Source: Flavobacterium zhairuonense (GTDB lineage Bacteria > Bacteroidota > Bacteroidia > Flavobacteriales > Flavobacteriaceae). From it: a DNA stretch of 63,965 nt. The stretch spans positions 1 through 63,965 of the forward strand of contig NZ_SJSY01000058.1 in NCBI RefSeq assembly GCF_004352915.1, written 5' to 3'. The notes below the pieces were generated by a model. The model did no database searches, was not told where the DNA came from, and worked only from the letters and a program-made list of their open reading frames with translations. Positions 16,952-25,679 of the stretch are shown one piece after another; positions within the stretch are counted from its first letter, which is position 1; each line of letters opens with the position of its first letter. The translations under genes and the position numbers were made by a program.

Positions 16952-18097
16952 ATGATTACAACAGCAAAACGATTAGACACAGTTGAAGAATACTACTTCT
17001 CATCAAAACTAAGAGAAGTTCGTCAGTTGATGTCTGAAGGAAAATCGATCATCAATATGGGAATTGGAAGCCCTGATTTGAGTCCGTCAAAAGCAGTAAT
17101 TGAAGCAGTCGCTGCGGCAATTCAAGACGAAAACGGGCATGGTTATCAAAGCTATCAGGGATTGCCAGAAATGAGACAAGCGATGGCAGATTTTTATCGT
17201 GATCAGTTTGGTGTTGAAGTGAATCCGAATAATGAGATTTTACCTCTTATGGGTTCGAAAGAAGGAATTATGCACATTTCGTTGGCATTTTTAAATGAAG
17301 GCGATCATGTTTTGATTCCGAATCCAGGTTATCCAACTTATACTTCGGTAACCAATTTGGTTCAGGCAGTTCCGGTTTATTATGACTTGAAAGAAGAAAA
17401 TGGCTGGGAACCGGATTTTGAAGCTCTTGAAAAACTGGATCTTTCGAAAGTGAAAATTATGTGGTTGGGTTATCCACACATGCCAACAGGAGCTAGAGGA
17501 AGTTTAGCGTTATTTGAAAAATTGGTTGCTTTTGCTAAAAAACACAATATATTATTGATCAATGACAATCCCTATAGTTTTGTTTTGAATGATAATCCAA
17601 TGAGTTTGTTGCAGGTTGAAGGCGCGAAAGACGTGGCTTTAGAATTAAACTCTTTAAGTAAAACTTTCAACATGGCAGGCTGGAGAGTCGGAATGGTTTT
17701 AGGAAATCCTGAAATTATTGATGCAGTTCTAAAAGTAAAAAGCAATATGGACAGCGGAATGTATTACGGAATTCAAAAAGGTGCAATTGCTGCGTTAAAA
17801 TGTGATAAATCTTGGTTTGAAGACCAAAACAAAATTTACAGACGCCGTAGAGAATTAACGGAGAAATTAGCTGAAAAGCTAAACTGTAAAGTGTATAAAG
17901 AAGGAGTTGGGCTTTTTGTTTGGGCCAAACTTCCCGAAGGAATCAAGTCAGCAGAGAAGTTCATTGACGAAATATTATATGAGAAACATATTTTCATCAC
18001 GCCGGGAACTATTTTCGGAAGCAACGGCGAAGGATATATCAGATTCTCATTGTGTGTGAAAGAAGAAAAAGTACAAGAAGCGATAGATCGATTTTAG
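16952..18097 (+). CDS. Class I/II aminotransferase of the aromatic operon
   Basis: A 381-residue PLP enzyme, fold type I. SLSKTFNMAGWRVG (about 230-243) contains the Schiff-base Lys, and NPGYPTYTS and the late RFSLC (substrate Arg) fit the family. From its place between prephenate dehydratase and prephenate dehydrogenase it most likely makes phenylalanine and tyrosine from their keto acids. Sequence alone cannot exclude alanine or LL-diaminopimelate use. The stop codon is part of the first unit of a heptamer tract that fills the next spacer. Confidence 0.85.
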   Translation: MITTAKRLDTVEEYYFSSKLREVRQLMSEGKSIINMGIGSPDLSPSKAVIEAVAAAIQDENGHGYQSYQGLPEMRQAMADFYRDQFGVEVNPNNEILPLMGSKEGIMHISLAFLNEGDHVLIPNPGYPTYTSVTNLVQAVPVYYDLKEENGWEPDFEALEKLDLSKVKIMWLGYPHMPTGARGSLALFEKLVAFAKKHNILLINDNPYSFVLNDNPMSLLQVEGAKDVALELNSLSKTFNMAGWRVGMVLGNPEIIDAVLKVKSNMDSGMYYGIQKGAIAALKCDKSWFEDQNKIYRRRRELTEKLAEKLNCKVYKEGVGLFVWAKLPEGIKSAEKFIDEILYEKHIFITPGTIFGSNGEGYIRFSLCVKEEKVQEAIDRF

Positions 18098-18132
18098 ATT
18101 TTAGAATGCAGATTTTAGATTTCAGATTTTGC
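18091..18132 (+). repeat. Degenerate heptamer tract overlapping a stop codon
   Basis: Units ATTTTAG, ATTTTAG, AATGCAG, ATTTTAG, ATTTCAG, ATTTTGC. The first unit supplies the TAG stop of the aminotransferase gene. Downstream, GCGAACCTTGCG and CCTTTGCGG look like decayed parts of the palindrome at 36436-36555. Confidence 0.6.
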
Positions 18133-18206
18133 GAACCTTGCGTAAATCCTTTGCGGTAAATAAGGTTGGAATTTGGAATTTTAAAATTGGAAATTAAAAA
18201 GATAGT

Positions 18207-19067
18207 ATGAAAGTATACGTAATAGGAATAGGATTAATAGGCGGTTCGATGGTGTTGGACATCAAAGAGAAGCATCCGAATGCGACTATTTTCGGAATTG
18301 ATAATAACGAAAAACATTTGCAGGAAGCAATTGATCTTGGCGTTATTGATGAAGTAGGAAGCTTCGAAGATTTACAAAAAGCAGATTTTGTAATCGTTTC
18401 AGTTCCGGTAGATGTGGCGTTGACAGTTTTGCCTAAAGTTCTGGATGCAGTTGGAGATAAAACAATTGTTTTTGAGGTTGGTTCAACCAAAAAGCCAATT
18501 TGCGATGTAGTAGCAAATCATCCGAAAAGAAGAAATTTTATCGCTACACACCCAATTGCGGGAACGGAGTTTTCAGGACCTTCGGCGGCGATAAAAGGTT
18601 TGTTTAACGGAAAAACAAATATTATTTGCGAAGTGGAAAAAACCACTTTTAAATTGCAGGAAAAGGCATTGCAACTTTTCAGCGAGATCGGAATGAGGAT
18701 TCGATATATGGATCCGACTTCTCACGATAAACACATTGCTTATGTTTCGCATTTATCGCACATTAGTTCGTTTATGCTCGGGAAAACGGTAATGAACAAA
18801 GAAAAAGACGAACAGGATATTTTTGATATGGCGGGAAGTGGATTTGAAAGTACCGTTCGTTTAGCCAAAAGTTCACCGGCAATGTGGACGCCAATTTTTA
18901 AGCAGAATAAAGAACACGTTCTAGAAACATTAGAAGAATATATCTCAAATCTCAGTCGGTTTAGGGATTTGTTAAAAGAAGAAGATTACAACGCCATTTT
19001 TGAAGAAATGGAAAGCACAAATAAAATTAAAGAAATACTAAACGGATTAACAACAACTAAAAAGTAA
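18207..19067 (+). CDS. tyrA: Prephenate dehydrogenase
   Basis: A 286-residue enzyme that oxidises and decarboxylates prephenate to 4-hydroxyphenylpyruvate for tyrosine synthesis. The N terminus has the Rossmann motif GIGLIGGS for NAD(P)+. The catalytic His lies in THPIAGTE (about residue 112), and the helical C-terminal half carries SHLSHISSFML. It is third in the operon, 13 bases before the DAHP synthase gene. No ACT domain is present, so feedback control may rest on the attenuator and on the last enzyme. Confidence 0.92.
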   Translation: MKVYVIGIGLIGGSMVLDIKEKHPNATIFGIDNNEKHLQEAIDLGVIDEVGSFEDLQKADFVIVSVPVDVALTVLPKVLDAVGDKTIVFEVGSTKKPICDVVANHPKRRNFIATHPIAGTEFSGPSAAIKGLFNGKTNIICEVEKTTFKLQEKALQLFSEIGMRIRYMDPTSHDKHIAYVSHLSHISSFMLGKTVMNKEKDEQDIFDMAGSGFESTVRLAKSSPAMWTPIFKQNKEHVLETLEEYISNLSRFRDLLKEEDYNAIFEEMESTNKIKEILNGLTTTKK

Positions 19068-19080
19068 AATTAGAATTAAG

Positions 19081-20163
19081 ATGGAAAATAAGAAAGAAAT
19101 GAGAAAGTGGTTAGAGGATTTCAATTTAAATCACCCACTTGTGATAGCTGGACCTTGTAGTGCAGAAACTGAAGATCAGGTTTTGAAAATTGCTCACGAA
19201 TTAAAAGATTCAAAAGTAAGCGTTTTCAGAGCTGGAATCTGGAAACCAAGAACGCGTCCGGGAGGATTTGAGGGTGTTGGTGAAATCGGATTAAAATGGT
19301 TGCAAAAAGCTAAAGCTGAAACTGGTTTATTAATGGGTACTGAAGTGGCAACTGCAGCGCACTGTAAACTAGCTTTAGAACACGATATTGACGTATTATG
19401 GGTGGGAGCACGTACAACGGCTAACCCTTTCGCAGTTCAAGAAATTGCAGATACTTTAAAAGGTACTGATAAAATTGTTTTGGTTAAAAATCCAGTAAAC
19501 CCAGATTTAGCTTTATGGTTAGGTGGTGTTGAGCGTTTACACATGGCTGGAATTGAGAAATTAGGTGTTATCCACAGAGGTTTCTCTACTTACGAAAAAA
19601 CGAAATACAGAAACATTCCAGAATGGCAGATTGCTATCGAATTGCAAAATAAATTCCCTGATTTACCATTAATCATAGATCCATCTCACATTACAGGAAA
19701 TCGCAATATGATTTTCGAAGTAACTCAAGAGGCTTTAGATTTGAACTACGATGGTATGATTATCGAAACGCACATCGATCCAGACAATGCTTGGTCTGAT
19801 GCTGCGCAGCAAGTTACTCCAGACGTTTTGAAACAAATCATCAAAGATTTGACGATCAGAAAAACGGATGATACTACAGACGAGTACAGCCAAAAAATGA
19901 AAAAACTAAGAGCTAACATCGACGTTTTGGATGCTAACTTATTAGAATTGTTAGGAAAACGTATGAAAGTAGCTGACGAAATTGGTCAAGTGAAAAAAGA
20001 TGCAAACGTTGCGATTCTTCAAAACAACCGTTGGAACGAAATCTTAGGAAAAATGATTTTAGAAGGTGAGAAAAAAGGACTTACTGAAGAATTCGTTTTG
20101 AGAATGTTCAAAGCAATTCACCAAGAAAGTATTGGACACCAAGAGAAAATTTTCAACGCATAA
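19081..20163 (+). CDS. Bifunctional DAHP synthase / chorismate mutase
   Basis: A 360-residue fusion. Residues 1-260 are a KDO8P-synthase-like (type Ib) DAHP synthase: GPCSAETEDQ, RAGIWKPRTRPGGFEG, IIDPSHITG. After a linker, residues 270-358 are an AroQ-type chorismate mutase (RANIDVLDANLLELLGKRM). It thus supplies both the first step of the shikimate pathway and the step from chorismate to prephenate, feeding the three enzymes encoded upstream. The mutase domain often acts as the allosteric sensor of such fusions. It ends the operon. Confidence 0.93.
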   Translation: MENKKEMRKWLEDFNLNHPLVIAGPCSAETEDQVLKIAHELKDSKVSVFRAGIWKPRTRPGGFEGVGEIGLKWLQKAKAETGLLMGTEVATAAHCKLALEHDIDVLWVGARTTANPFAVQEIADTLKGTDKIVLVKNPVNPDLALWLGGVERLHMAGIEKLGVIHRGFSTYEKTKYRNIPEWQIAIELQNKFPDLPLIIDPSHITGNRNMIFEVTQEALDLNYDGMIIETHIDPDNAWSDAAQQVTPDVLKQIIKDLTIRKTDDTTDEYSQKMKKLRANIDVLDANLLELLGKRMKVADEIGQVKKDANVAILQNNRWNEILGKMILEGEKKGLTEEFVLRMFKAIHQESIGHQEKIFNA

Positions 20164-20182
20164 TTTTCTTCAAAATATAATA

Positions 20183-20240
20183 GTGATATAAGATAATTTT
20201 AGTTTTCCTTGAAAACTGTTCTTGAGTTTTATTATATCAC
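20183..20240 (+). other. Nested hairpin region after the aromatic operon
   Basis: GTGATATAA (20183-20191) pairs with TTATATCAC (20232-20240). Inside, AGTTTTC and GAAAACT (20201-20217) form a second hairpin. No T-run follows directly, so it may protect the mRNA 3' end while the terminators at 20273 and 20418 stop transcription. Confidence 0.45.
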
Positions 20241-20272
20241 GAATTTAAAAGTAGATTGTTTTTTTTATATTA

Positions 20273-20307
20273 AATCCCCAGTGCTTTCAGGCTTTGGGGA
20301 TTTTTTT
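20273..20307 (+). terminator. Terminator, first copy of a 145-bp duplication
   Basis: AATCCCCA and TGGGGATT (20273-20280, 20295-20302) form a perfect stem around a GCTTTCAG-containing loop and run into seven T residues. Confidence 0.8.
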
Positions 20308-20417
20308 GTGCTAATTTCAAATAGAAAATAAATCTGTTGATCTGCAAAATCTGCGAGAAAATTTTCGCCCGCAGATTTTACAGATTAAGCAGATAAAAAC
20401 AGATCGTTTTAATATTA

Positions 20418-20454
20418 AATCTCTATTGCTTTCAGGCTCTGGAGATTTTTTTTG
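20418..20454 (+). terminator. Terminator, second copy with compensatory stem changes
   Basis: AATCTCTA and TGGAGATT (20418-20425, 20440-20447) pair with one G-U. Compared with the copy 145 bases upstream, C-G became U-A in the stem, so pairing is kept although the sequence differs. A run of T residues follows. Confidence 0.75.
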
Positions 20455-20576
20455 TACTAATTTCAGATAGAAAATAAATCTGCTGATCTGCAAAATCTGC
20501 GAGAAAAATTAATCACTCACAGATTTACATTGCACACTAAGATGATTACGATTTAAGAGCTCTTATGTTATACTGA

Positions 20577-21626
20577 TTAATTCAAATCGAATGCAGTATG
20601 TTTGATGTACTTTCTATCATAAGTATATAAAACATGTATTTTTTTATCGGTAGTCTGAATGATTGCCGGGTAGCTGAATTCGCCTTTTTCCTGTTTTTCC
20701 AGATCAAATAATTTTTTCCAGTTCAGACCATCTTTTGAATATTCTACGTCCAAAATAGTTCTTCCGTTAAACCAGTCTTTTCCTTGCGGTAATGGATTAT
20801 TTACTAATAAAAAAAGGTTTTTATTTATGGTTAAAGCATCTATCCCTGAATTAGAATTAACCACATTGATGGTATTGGTTCTAATCCAGCTTTTTCCGTT
20901 ATCTCCAGACCAGCTAGAAACTATTTTATTGTGTTTGCTTCGGGATAACATCTGAATATCCGTTGCACTATGAATTAAAAATGTCGGTTGAATGACATTA
21001 AAGTTCTGATTGTTTTCTACGGCTATTTTCTTCCAAGAATCTGTTGCTTCTGTATATTCTTCAACATGAATTCTCCATTCGTCAGTATTAACACTTTCGG
21101 TACTGCTCCCACATAAAATTACGCCTGGAGTAGTTTCGATTGGTTTATTACGAATTGGCCCGTAAATTCCTTCTGGAAGATATTTTGGTTCTCCCCAAGT
21201 TGTTCCCTTATCTTTGGAAACAATCATAGCTCCAAACCATTCTCTCGGGTTTTTTCCTACTTTGTAAAATAAATACAAATTCTGGCTTTTAGCTTTAAAA
21301 AGAACCGGATTCCAGCAAGGCAGTGTATCTGCACCTTTTATTAAGGGCTGAATCAATTCTTTTGGCGCCGACCATTTTTTATCTTTATAAGCTGAAATAT
21401 AAATTCCGACATCTTTAGCTCCTTCATATTTTCCTCCAAACCAAGCTGCTAAAATCTCATTTGGTTTGTATTCCACTAAAGTTGATGCGTGGCTGGCTTT
21501 CGTTACGGGTGGATCTGCAATATAACTGCTTTCTATATTAATTGCTTTTGTCTGTGCTTTCAATCCGTTGGAAATAAGAAAGATTGCCAATAAAGCAGTT
21601 ATGGCAGATTTTGTTTTTGATGTCAT
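20577..21626 (-). CDS. Secreted BNR-repeat (sialidase-fold) protein
   Basis: A 349-residue protein with a signal peptide ending near GLKAQ (residue 25). Asp-box repeats are visible (SKDKGTTW, SGDNGKSW, SKDGLNW), so it is a six-bladed propeller of the exo-alpha-sialidase-like group. The HASTLVEYKPNEILAAWFGG start is typical of the bacterial COG4692-like branch, where substrates other than sialic acid are likely. No carbohydrate transport or lyase genes lie nearby, so the glycan target cannot be named. Confidence 0.8.
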   Translation of the reverse strand: MTSKTKSAITALLAIFLISNGLKAQTKAINIESSYIADPPVTKASHASTLVEYKPNEILAAWFGGKYEGAKDVGIYISAYKDKKWSAPKELIQPLIKGADTLPCWNPVLFKAKSQNLYLFYKVGKNPREWFGAMIVSKDKGTTWGEPKYLPEGIYGPIRNKPIETTPGVILCGSSTESVNTDEWRIHVEEYTEATDSWKKIAVENNQNFNVIQPTFLIHSATDIQMLSRSKHNKIVSSWSGDNGKSWIRTNTINVVNSNSGIDALTINKNLFLLVNNPLPQGKDWFNGRTILDVEYSKDGLNWKKLFDLEKQEKGEFSYPAIIQTTDKKIHVLYTYDRKYIKHTAFDLN

Positions 21627-21864
21627 TTTATTCTTTTTTTTCAGATGTTAAATGATGGATTTAAAAATCTGTATCATTTAACTATTATTTACTTGTTTAC
21701 TCGCTGAATATAATTAAATAATTTGATATGATTTACAAGGTCACTAAAGATAAACTTATTGCTATTTTGAATTCAGATTAAACTGGTAAAAATAAAATAA
21801 TTATCTTCCCAACCTTTTGCAGTTTTTTGTTCTCTATAACAATATGAACCTTAATTTTTGTATC

Positions 21865-24800
21865 ATGAAATTAAAATTGTTTTCGTCTGCGCCGCGAATT
21901 TTTCAAATGAATTGGAATGTGTTGTTTTTCTTTTTGTTTTTCATTGGAACAAAAACTTTTGCACAAAGTCCTGAACTTACCGTGAAAGGTGAAGAGGCAG
22001 AAAAAGTGCGAATGAACAAGCTTATCGTCAATGTAAAAGTGGTTGGCAATATCGCTTATACAACTGCCGAAATGCATTTTTTTAATTCGGGTACACGACA
22101 AATGGAGGCAGAACTTATTTTTCCGTTGCCAGAAAATGTTTCGGTTTCCAGATATGCTATTGACATTAATGGGAAATTGAGAGAAGCTGTTCCTGTAAAT
22201 AAAAATAAAGGAAAACAGGTTTTTGAGGCAATCGAACATCGCCGCGTTGATCCGGGATTGTTGGAGAAAGTCGACGGGAATAATTTCAAAACGAGAATTT
22301 ATCCATTAATGCCAAATGGAGAAAGAATTGTGGTTATTGGTTATGAAGAAGAACTTTCGGCTTTTGACAAGGATAATTTGGCATATCAGCTTTTGAGCCG
22401 TTATCCTAAAAAGTTGGATAAATTTGAAATCTATGTTTCGGTTTTAGGAACTTCAACAGCACCAATTGTTACTGATAATTCAGGAAAAGAAATTGCTTTT
22501 TCAAAATGGAACCAAGCTTTTCAGGCTTCAGTTAAAAAGGAGAATTATCAGCCTGACGAAAAATTAGTTTTTAAAATTCCGATCCAGCAAAATATTCCGA
22601 GTGTCGTAATGCAAGACGCTGGCGGACAATATTATTTTTATGGAAATACTTTTATAGAAGGAAATAAAACCGCTAAAAAATCACCCGCTTCAATTGGTTT
22701 GATTTGGGATAATTCTTTGAGTTGTCAAAATCGTGATTTGAAGAAAGAATTGAGTTTATTGGATGCTTATTTTCAGAAGATAAAAAATACAAAAGTTACA
22801 TTGTACTTTTTGAATTATACTTTTGATAAGCAACAAGAATATATTATTTCTGAAGGAAATTGGTCTGCTCTAAAAGCTGTTTTAGAAAAAACAAGATACG
22901 ATGGCGGAACTCGTTTTTCGCAATTGAACTTTTCAGGTCAGGATGAATATTTGTTTTTTACAGATGGATTATCATCTTTGAGTGAAAACTTTCTGCCAAA
23001 AACAAAAAAGCCAATTTATACTATTACTTCTTCCGTTTCTGCTGATTTTGCTTTTCTGAATTTTTCGTCAACGAAAACTGGCGGTAATTTTATCAATTTA
23101 AATCAGATAAATGCTGAAATAGTTTTGGATAAATTGACAAATACCAATTTGAAATTTTTAGGAATAAAAGAGAATTTGACAGTAACCGATTTATTTCCAA
23201 TGGAAGGAACTTCGATTTCTGGAAATTTCAGTTTTTCAGGAATTTCTTTAAATCCAAAAAATGAGATTACGCTTCTTTTTGGTTATGGAAATGAAGCTAT
23301 TTTGGAACGAAAAATTATACTTGATGCTTCTGCCCAAAATGCAGGAGATATTAATGTGGAGAAACTTTGGGTACAGAAAAAAATCGCCAATCTCGAATTG
23401 CAATACGCTAAAAATGCAGATGAAATTGAGCTTCTTGGAAAGAAATTCGGAATTGTTACTAAAAACACGTCGCTGATTGTTCTTGAAAATGTGAGAGATT
23501 ATATTTTGTATGATATTGTACCGCCGGCAGAATTGCGTGCTGAATTTGATCAAATTAAAAAGCAGGAACGTGATGCAACTTTAGCTCAGCAAAAAAATAA
23601 CTGGGAAAGTATTGAAAGTTATTTTAATGGATTAGATGTTTGGTGGAAAAAAAATATTAAGTATTCAGGCCCTAAAAAAGTGGCAAAATCGAAAAATAGC
23701 AACATACAAAGATCAAATAATAATAATGTTACTGAGCCAGTTTTGCAAAGAAACACAAATGTTGCTGCTGGATTTGTTTCAGGTTTAATATTGGATCAAA
23801 CAGGTCAACTATTGCCTGGTGCAAATGTTGTTTTAAAAGGAACAAGAACAAGAACCCAGACTGATTTTGATGGCAAATTTACTATACAGGCTCCAGCGAA
23901 CAGCGAACTTGAAATTAGTTATATTGGTTTTGAATCTACTCAAGTAAATGTGGGCAGAAATAATATGGTTACAATACATTTACGAGAAAACGCTAACAGA
24001 TTGGAAGAAGTTGTTACAGTTGGTTATGAAACCATAAAAGGAGATCCAGATGCGACACTTACAATTGATGAGCCTGTTGGTGCGGGAACGGCTACAACAG
24101 TAATTGAAGAAGACAATAATGTATATAACACTGCTGCATCAAAAGTTGATCAGGTAAAATTTGTTCCACCAGTTGTTGCAAAATCAGAGGACACACCAAA
24201 AATCACTGAATTAAAAGATAAAAAAGTTGGTAGTGAAGTAATAAGAAAAGACGAAATTATTGTAGAACCTCAAGAAACAGTTATAGTTGGATACGGAACT
24301 CAAAGGAAAAGAGATCTTGTAGGTGTTTCCGCTGGAAGTGCTGTAAAAAATGAAGATGCTGTAAAAGATTTAAAACCCGAAGTCGCAGGTCAGGTTGCAA
24401 AAACTATTCAAAGCGAAACAAATTTAGATCGAGGATATTTAGACGATGAATCGAAAAAGTCTTTAATTATAGTTGATGGTCAGTTTTATGAAGGAGAATT
24501 GACCGATTTAAAATCAGATGATATTGAGACGGTAGAGGTTGTGAAAGATAAGTCGAGAATTTCTGCTTATGGCAGTAAAGGAGCAAATGGGGTTATTATT
24601 ATAACAACGAAAAAGAAAACTTCAAATAGTGGAATTGTCCAAACAAAAAGTTGGAACCCAGATCGATTGTATTTAAAAGCATTGGCTTCGGCGCCAAAAG
24701 AAAAACAATATGATTTGTATTTCGAATTAAGAAAAGCACAAGAGAGAAACCCAAGTTTTTATTTTGATGTGGCACACTTTTTCTACAATCAAGGTGACGT

Positions 24801-25539
24801 TAAAAAAGCGTTGCTGATTCTTAGCAATATTGCCGATTTAGGTTTAGAGAATCATCAACTTTATAAAACGTTGACTTATACTTTGCGTCAATGGAAAGAT
24901 TATGATGATGCCGTTTTTACCGCAAAACAAGTTGCAAAATGGAGAGAACATGAGCCGCAAAGTCTTAGAGATTATGCTTTAACGCTAGAAGATGCTGGAA
25001 AATATCAAGCGGCATTTGATGAATTAGTAAAATCACTTGAGGTAAATTATTACGGAGAAATGAGCGGGCAATATGAAGGTGTTGAAGATATTGTTTTAAT
25101 GGATATCAACAGATTGATGAGTGAGCATCCGGGATTGAAAACAGGGAAATTAGATAAAAAATATATCGCAAAAATGCCGGTTGATATCAGAATTATCATG
25201 AACTGGAACCAGATGGATGTTGATTTAGATTTGCATGTAATTGAACCAACAAATGAAGAATGTTATTACAGCCACACTTCTACACAAATTGGAGGCAGAT
25301 TTTCTAAAGATTTTACAGAAGGGTATGGGCCAGAGCAATATATAATTCGAAATGCTATGAAAGGGAAGTACCAAATTAAAACCAATTATTTTGGAGAAAC
25401 CGAATTAACTGAAAACGGCCCAGCGACAATTATGGTCGAAATTTATACAACAAAAGCAGGAAAAACATCAAGAACTTTGAAAACAATTCAGTTAGGAAAA
25501 GTTAAAGAAAATGATGTTCTAGCCGAAATCACTTGGTAA
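21865..25539 (+). CDS. Chimeric VIT-VWA-carboxypeptidase_reg-TonB-linker-plug-TPR-DUF2135 protein
   Basis: About 1,224 residues with a signal peptide (ends TKTFAQ; ATG 21907 is an alternative start, and the frame is open upstream to 21817). In order: VIT domain (about 36-160), VWA-like region with MIDAS DNSLS (282-286), carboxypeptidase-regulatory-like domain (about 636-712), a segment homologous to the linker of the TonB encoded at 56036 but with its halves exchanged (722-793), a SusC/TonB-receptor plug-like region (809-919: GYGTQRKRDL to ANGVIIITTKK), TPR-like helices (about 930-1090) and DUF2135 (about 1105-1224, MDVDLDLHVIEP). No beta-barrel follows the plug. It is probably periplasmic or surface-attached; its role is unknown. 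Confidence 0.85.
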   Translation: MKLKLFSSAPRIFQMNWNVLFFFLFFIGTKTFAQSPELTVKGEEAEKVRMNKLIVNVKVVGNIAYTTAEMHFFNSGTRQMEAELIFPLPENVSVSRYAIDINGKLREAVPVNKNKGKQVFEAIEHRRVDPGLLEKVDGNNFKTRIYPLMPNGERIVVIGYEEELSAFDKDNLAYQLLSRYPKKLDKFEIYVSVLGTSTAPIVTDNSGKEIAFSKWNQAFQASVKKENYQPDEKLVFKIPIQQNIPSVVMQDAGGQYYFYGNTFIEGNKTAKKSPASIGLIWDNSLSCQNRDLKKELSLLDAYFQKIKNTKVTLYFLNYTFDKQQEYIISEGNWSALKAVLEKTRYDGGTRFSQLNFSGQDEYLFFTDGLSSLSENFLPKTKKPIYTITSSVSADFAFLNFSSTKTGGNFINLNQINAEIVLDKLTNTNLKFLGIKENLTVTDLFPMEGTSISGNFSFSGISLNPKNEITLLFGYGNEAILERKIILDASAQNAGDINVEKLWVQKKIANLELQYAKNADEIELLGKKFGIVTKNTSLIVLENVRDYILYDIVPPAELRAEFDQIKKQERDATLAQQKNNWESIESYFNGLDVWWKKNIKYSGPKKVAKSKNSNIQRSNNNNVTEPVLQRNTNVAAGFVSGLILDQTGQLLPGANVVLKGTRTRTQTDFDGKFTIQAPANSELEISYIGFESTQVNVGRNNMVTIHLRENANRLEEVVTVGYETIKGDPDATLTIDEPVGAGTATTVIEEDNNVYNTAASKVDQVKFVPPVVAKSEDTPKITELKDKKVGSEVIRKDEIIVEPQETVIVGYGTQRKRDLVGVSAGSAVKNEDAVKDLKPEVAGQVAKTIQSETNLDRGYLDDESKKSLIIVDGQFYEGELTDLKSDDIETVEVVKDKSRISAYGSKGANGVIIITTKKKTSNSGIVQTKSWNPDRLYLKALASAPKEKQYDLYFELRKAQERNPSFYFDVAHFFYNQGDVKKALLILSNIADLGLENHQLYKTLTYTLRQWKDYDDAVFTAKQVAKWREHEPQSLRDYALTLEDAGKYQAAFDELVKSLEVNYYGEMSGQYEGVEDIVLMDINRLMSEHPGLKTGKLDKKYIAKMPVDIRIIMNWNQMDVDLDLHVIEPTNEECYYSHTSTQIGGRFSKDFTEGYGPEQYIIRNAMKGKYQIKTNYFGETELTENGPATIMVEIYTTKAGKTSRTLKTIQLGKVKENDVLAEITW

Positions 25540-25572
25540 CATTCATAAATTCAAACTAGAGATTTCAATTTT

Positions 25573-25628
25573 AAAAGGCGAAGTTGCGTTGTTCCATTCT
25601 AAAAACGTAATTTTGCCTTTTATTTTTT
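25573..25628 (+). terminator. Terminator after the chimeric gene
   Basis: Arms 25573-25588 and 25606-25621 (AAAAGGC ... GCCTTTT) pair over 16 positions with three G-U pairs, followed by a T-rich run. Each deviation from perfect complementarity keeps a wobble pair. Confidence 0.75.
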
Positions 25629-25642
25629 AGGTTTAAAAGAGT

Positions 25643-25677
25643 AATCTAAAATCTAAAATCTACAATCTAAAATTAAA
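25643..25677 (+). repeat. Degenerate heptamer tract (AATCTAA type)
   Basis: Units AATCTAA, AATCTAA, AATCTAC, AATCTAA, AATTAAA, ending 2 bases before the rsgA start codon. It is the reverse-complement unit of the ATTTTAG-type tracts. Confidence 0.6.
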
Positions 25678-25679
25678 GA

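Larger units (their letters stand above)
20266..20509 (+). repeat. Tandem duplication of about 145 bp carrying two terminators
   Basis: The stretch from about 20266 to 20361 is repeated from about 20411 to 20509. Both copies hold a terminator followed by the same CTAATTTCA, ATAGAAAATAAATCTG and GATCTGCAAAATCTGCGAG segments. The part between copies carries an inverted match (CGCAGATTTTACAGATT) to the latter. Beyond it, up to the sialidase-like gene at 20577, I see nothing more. Confidence 0.8.
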
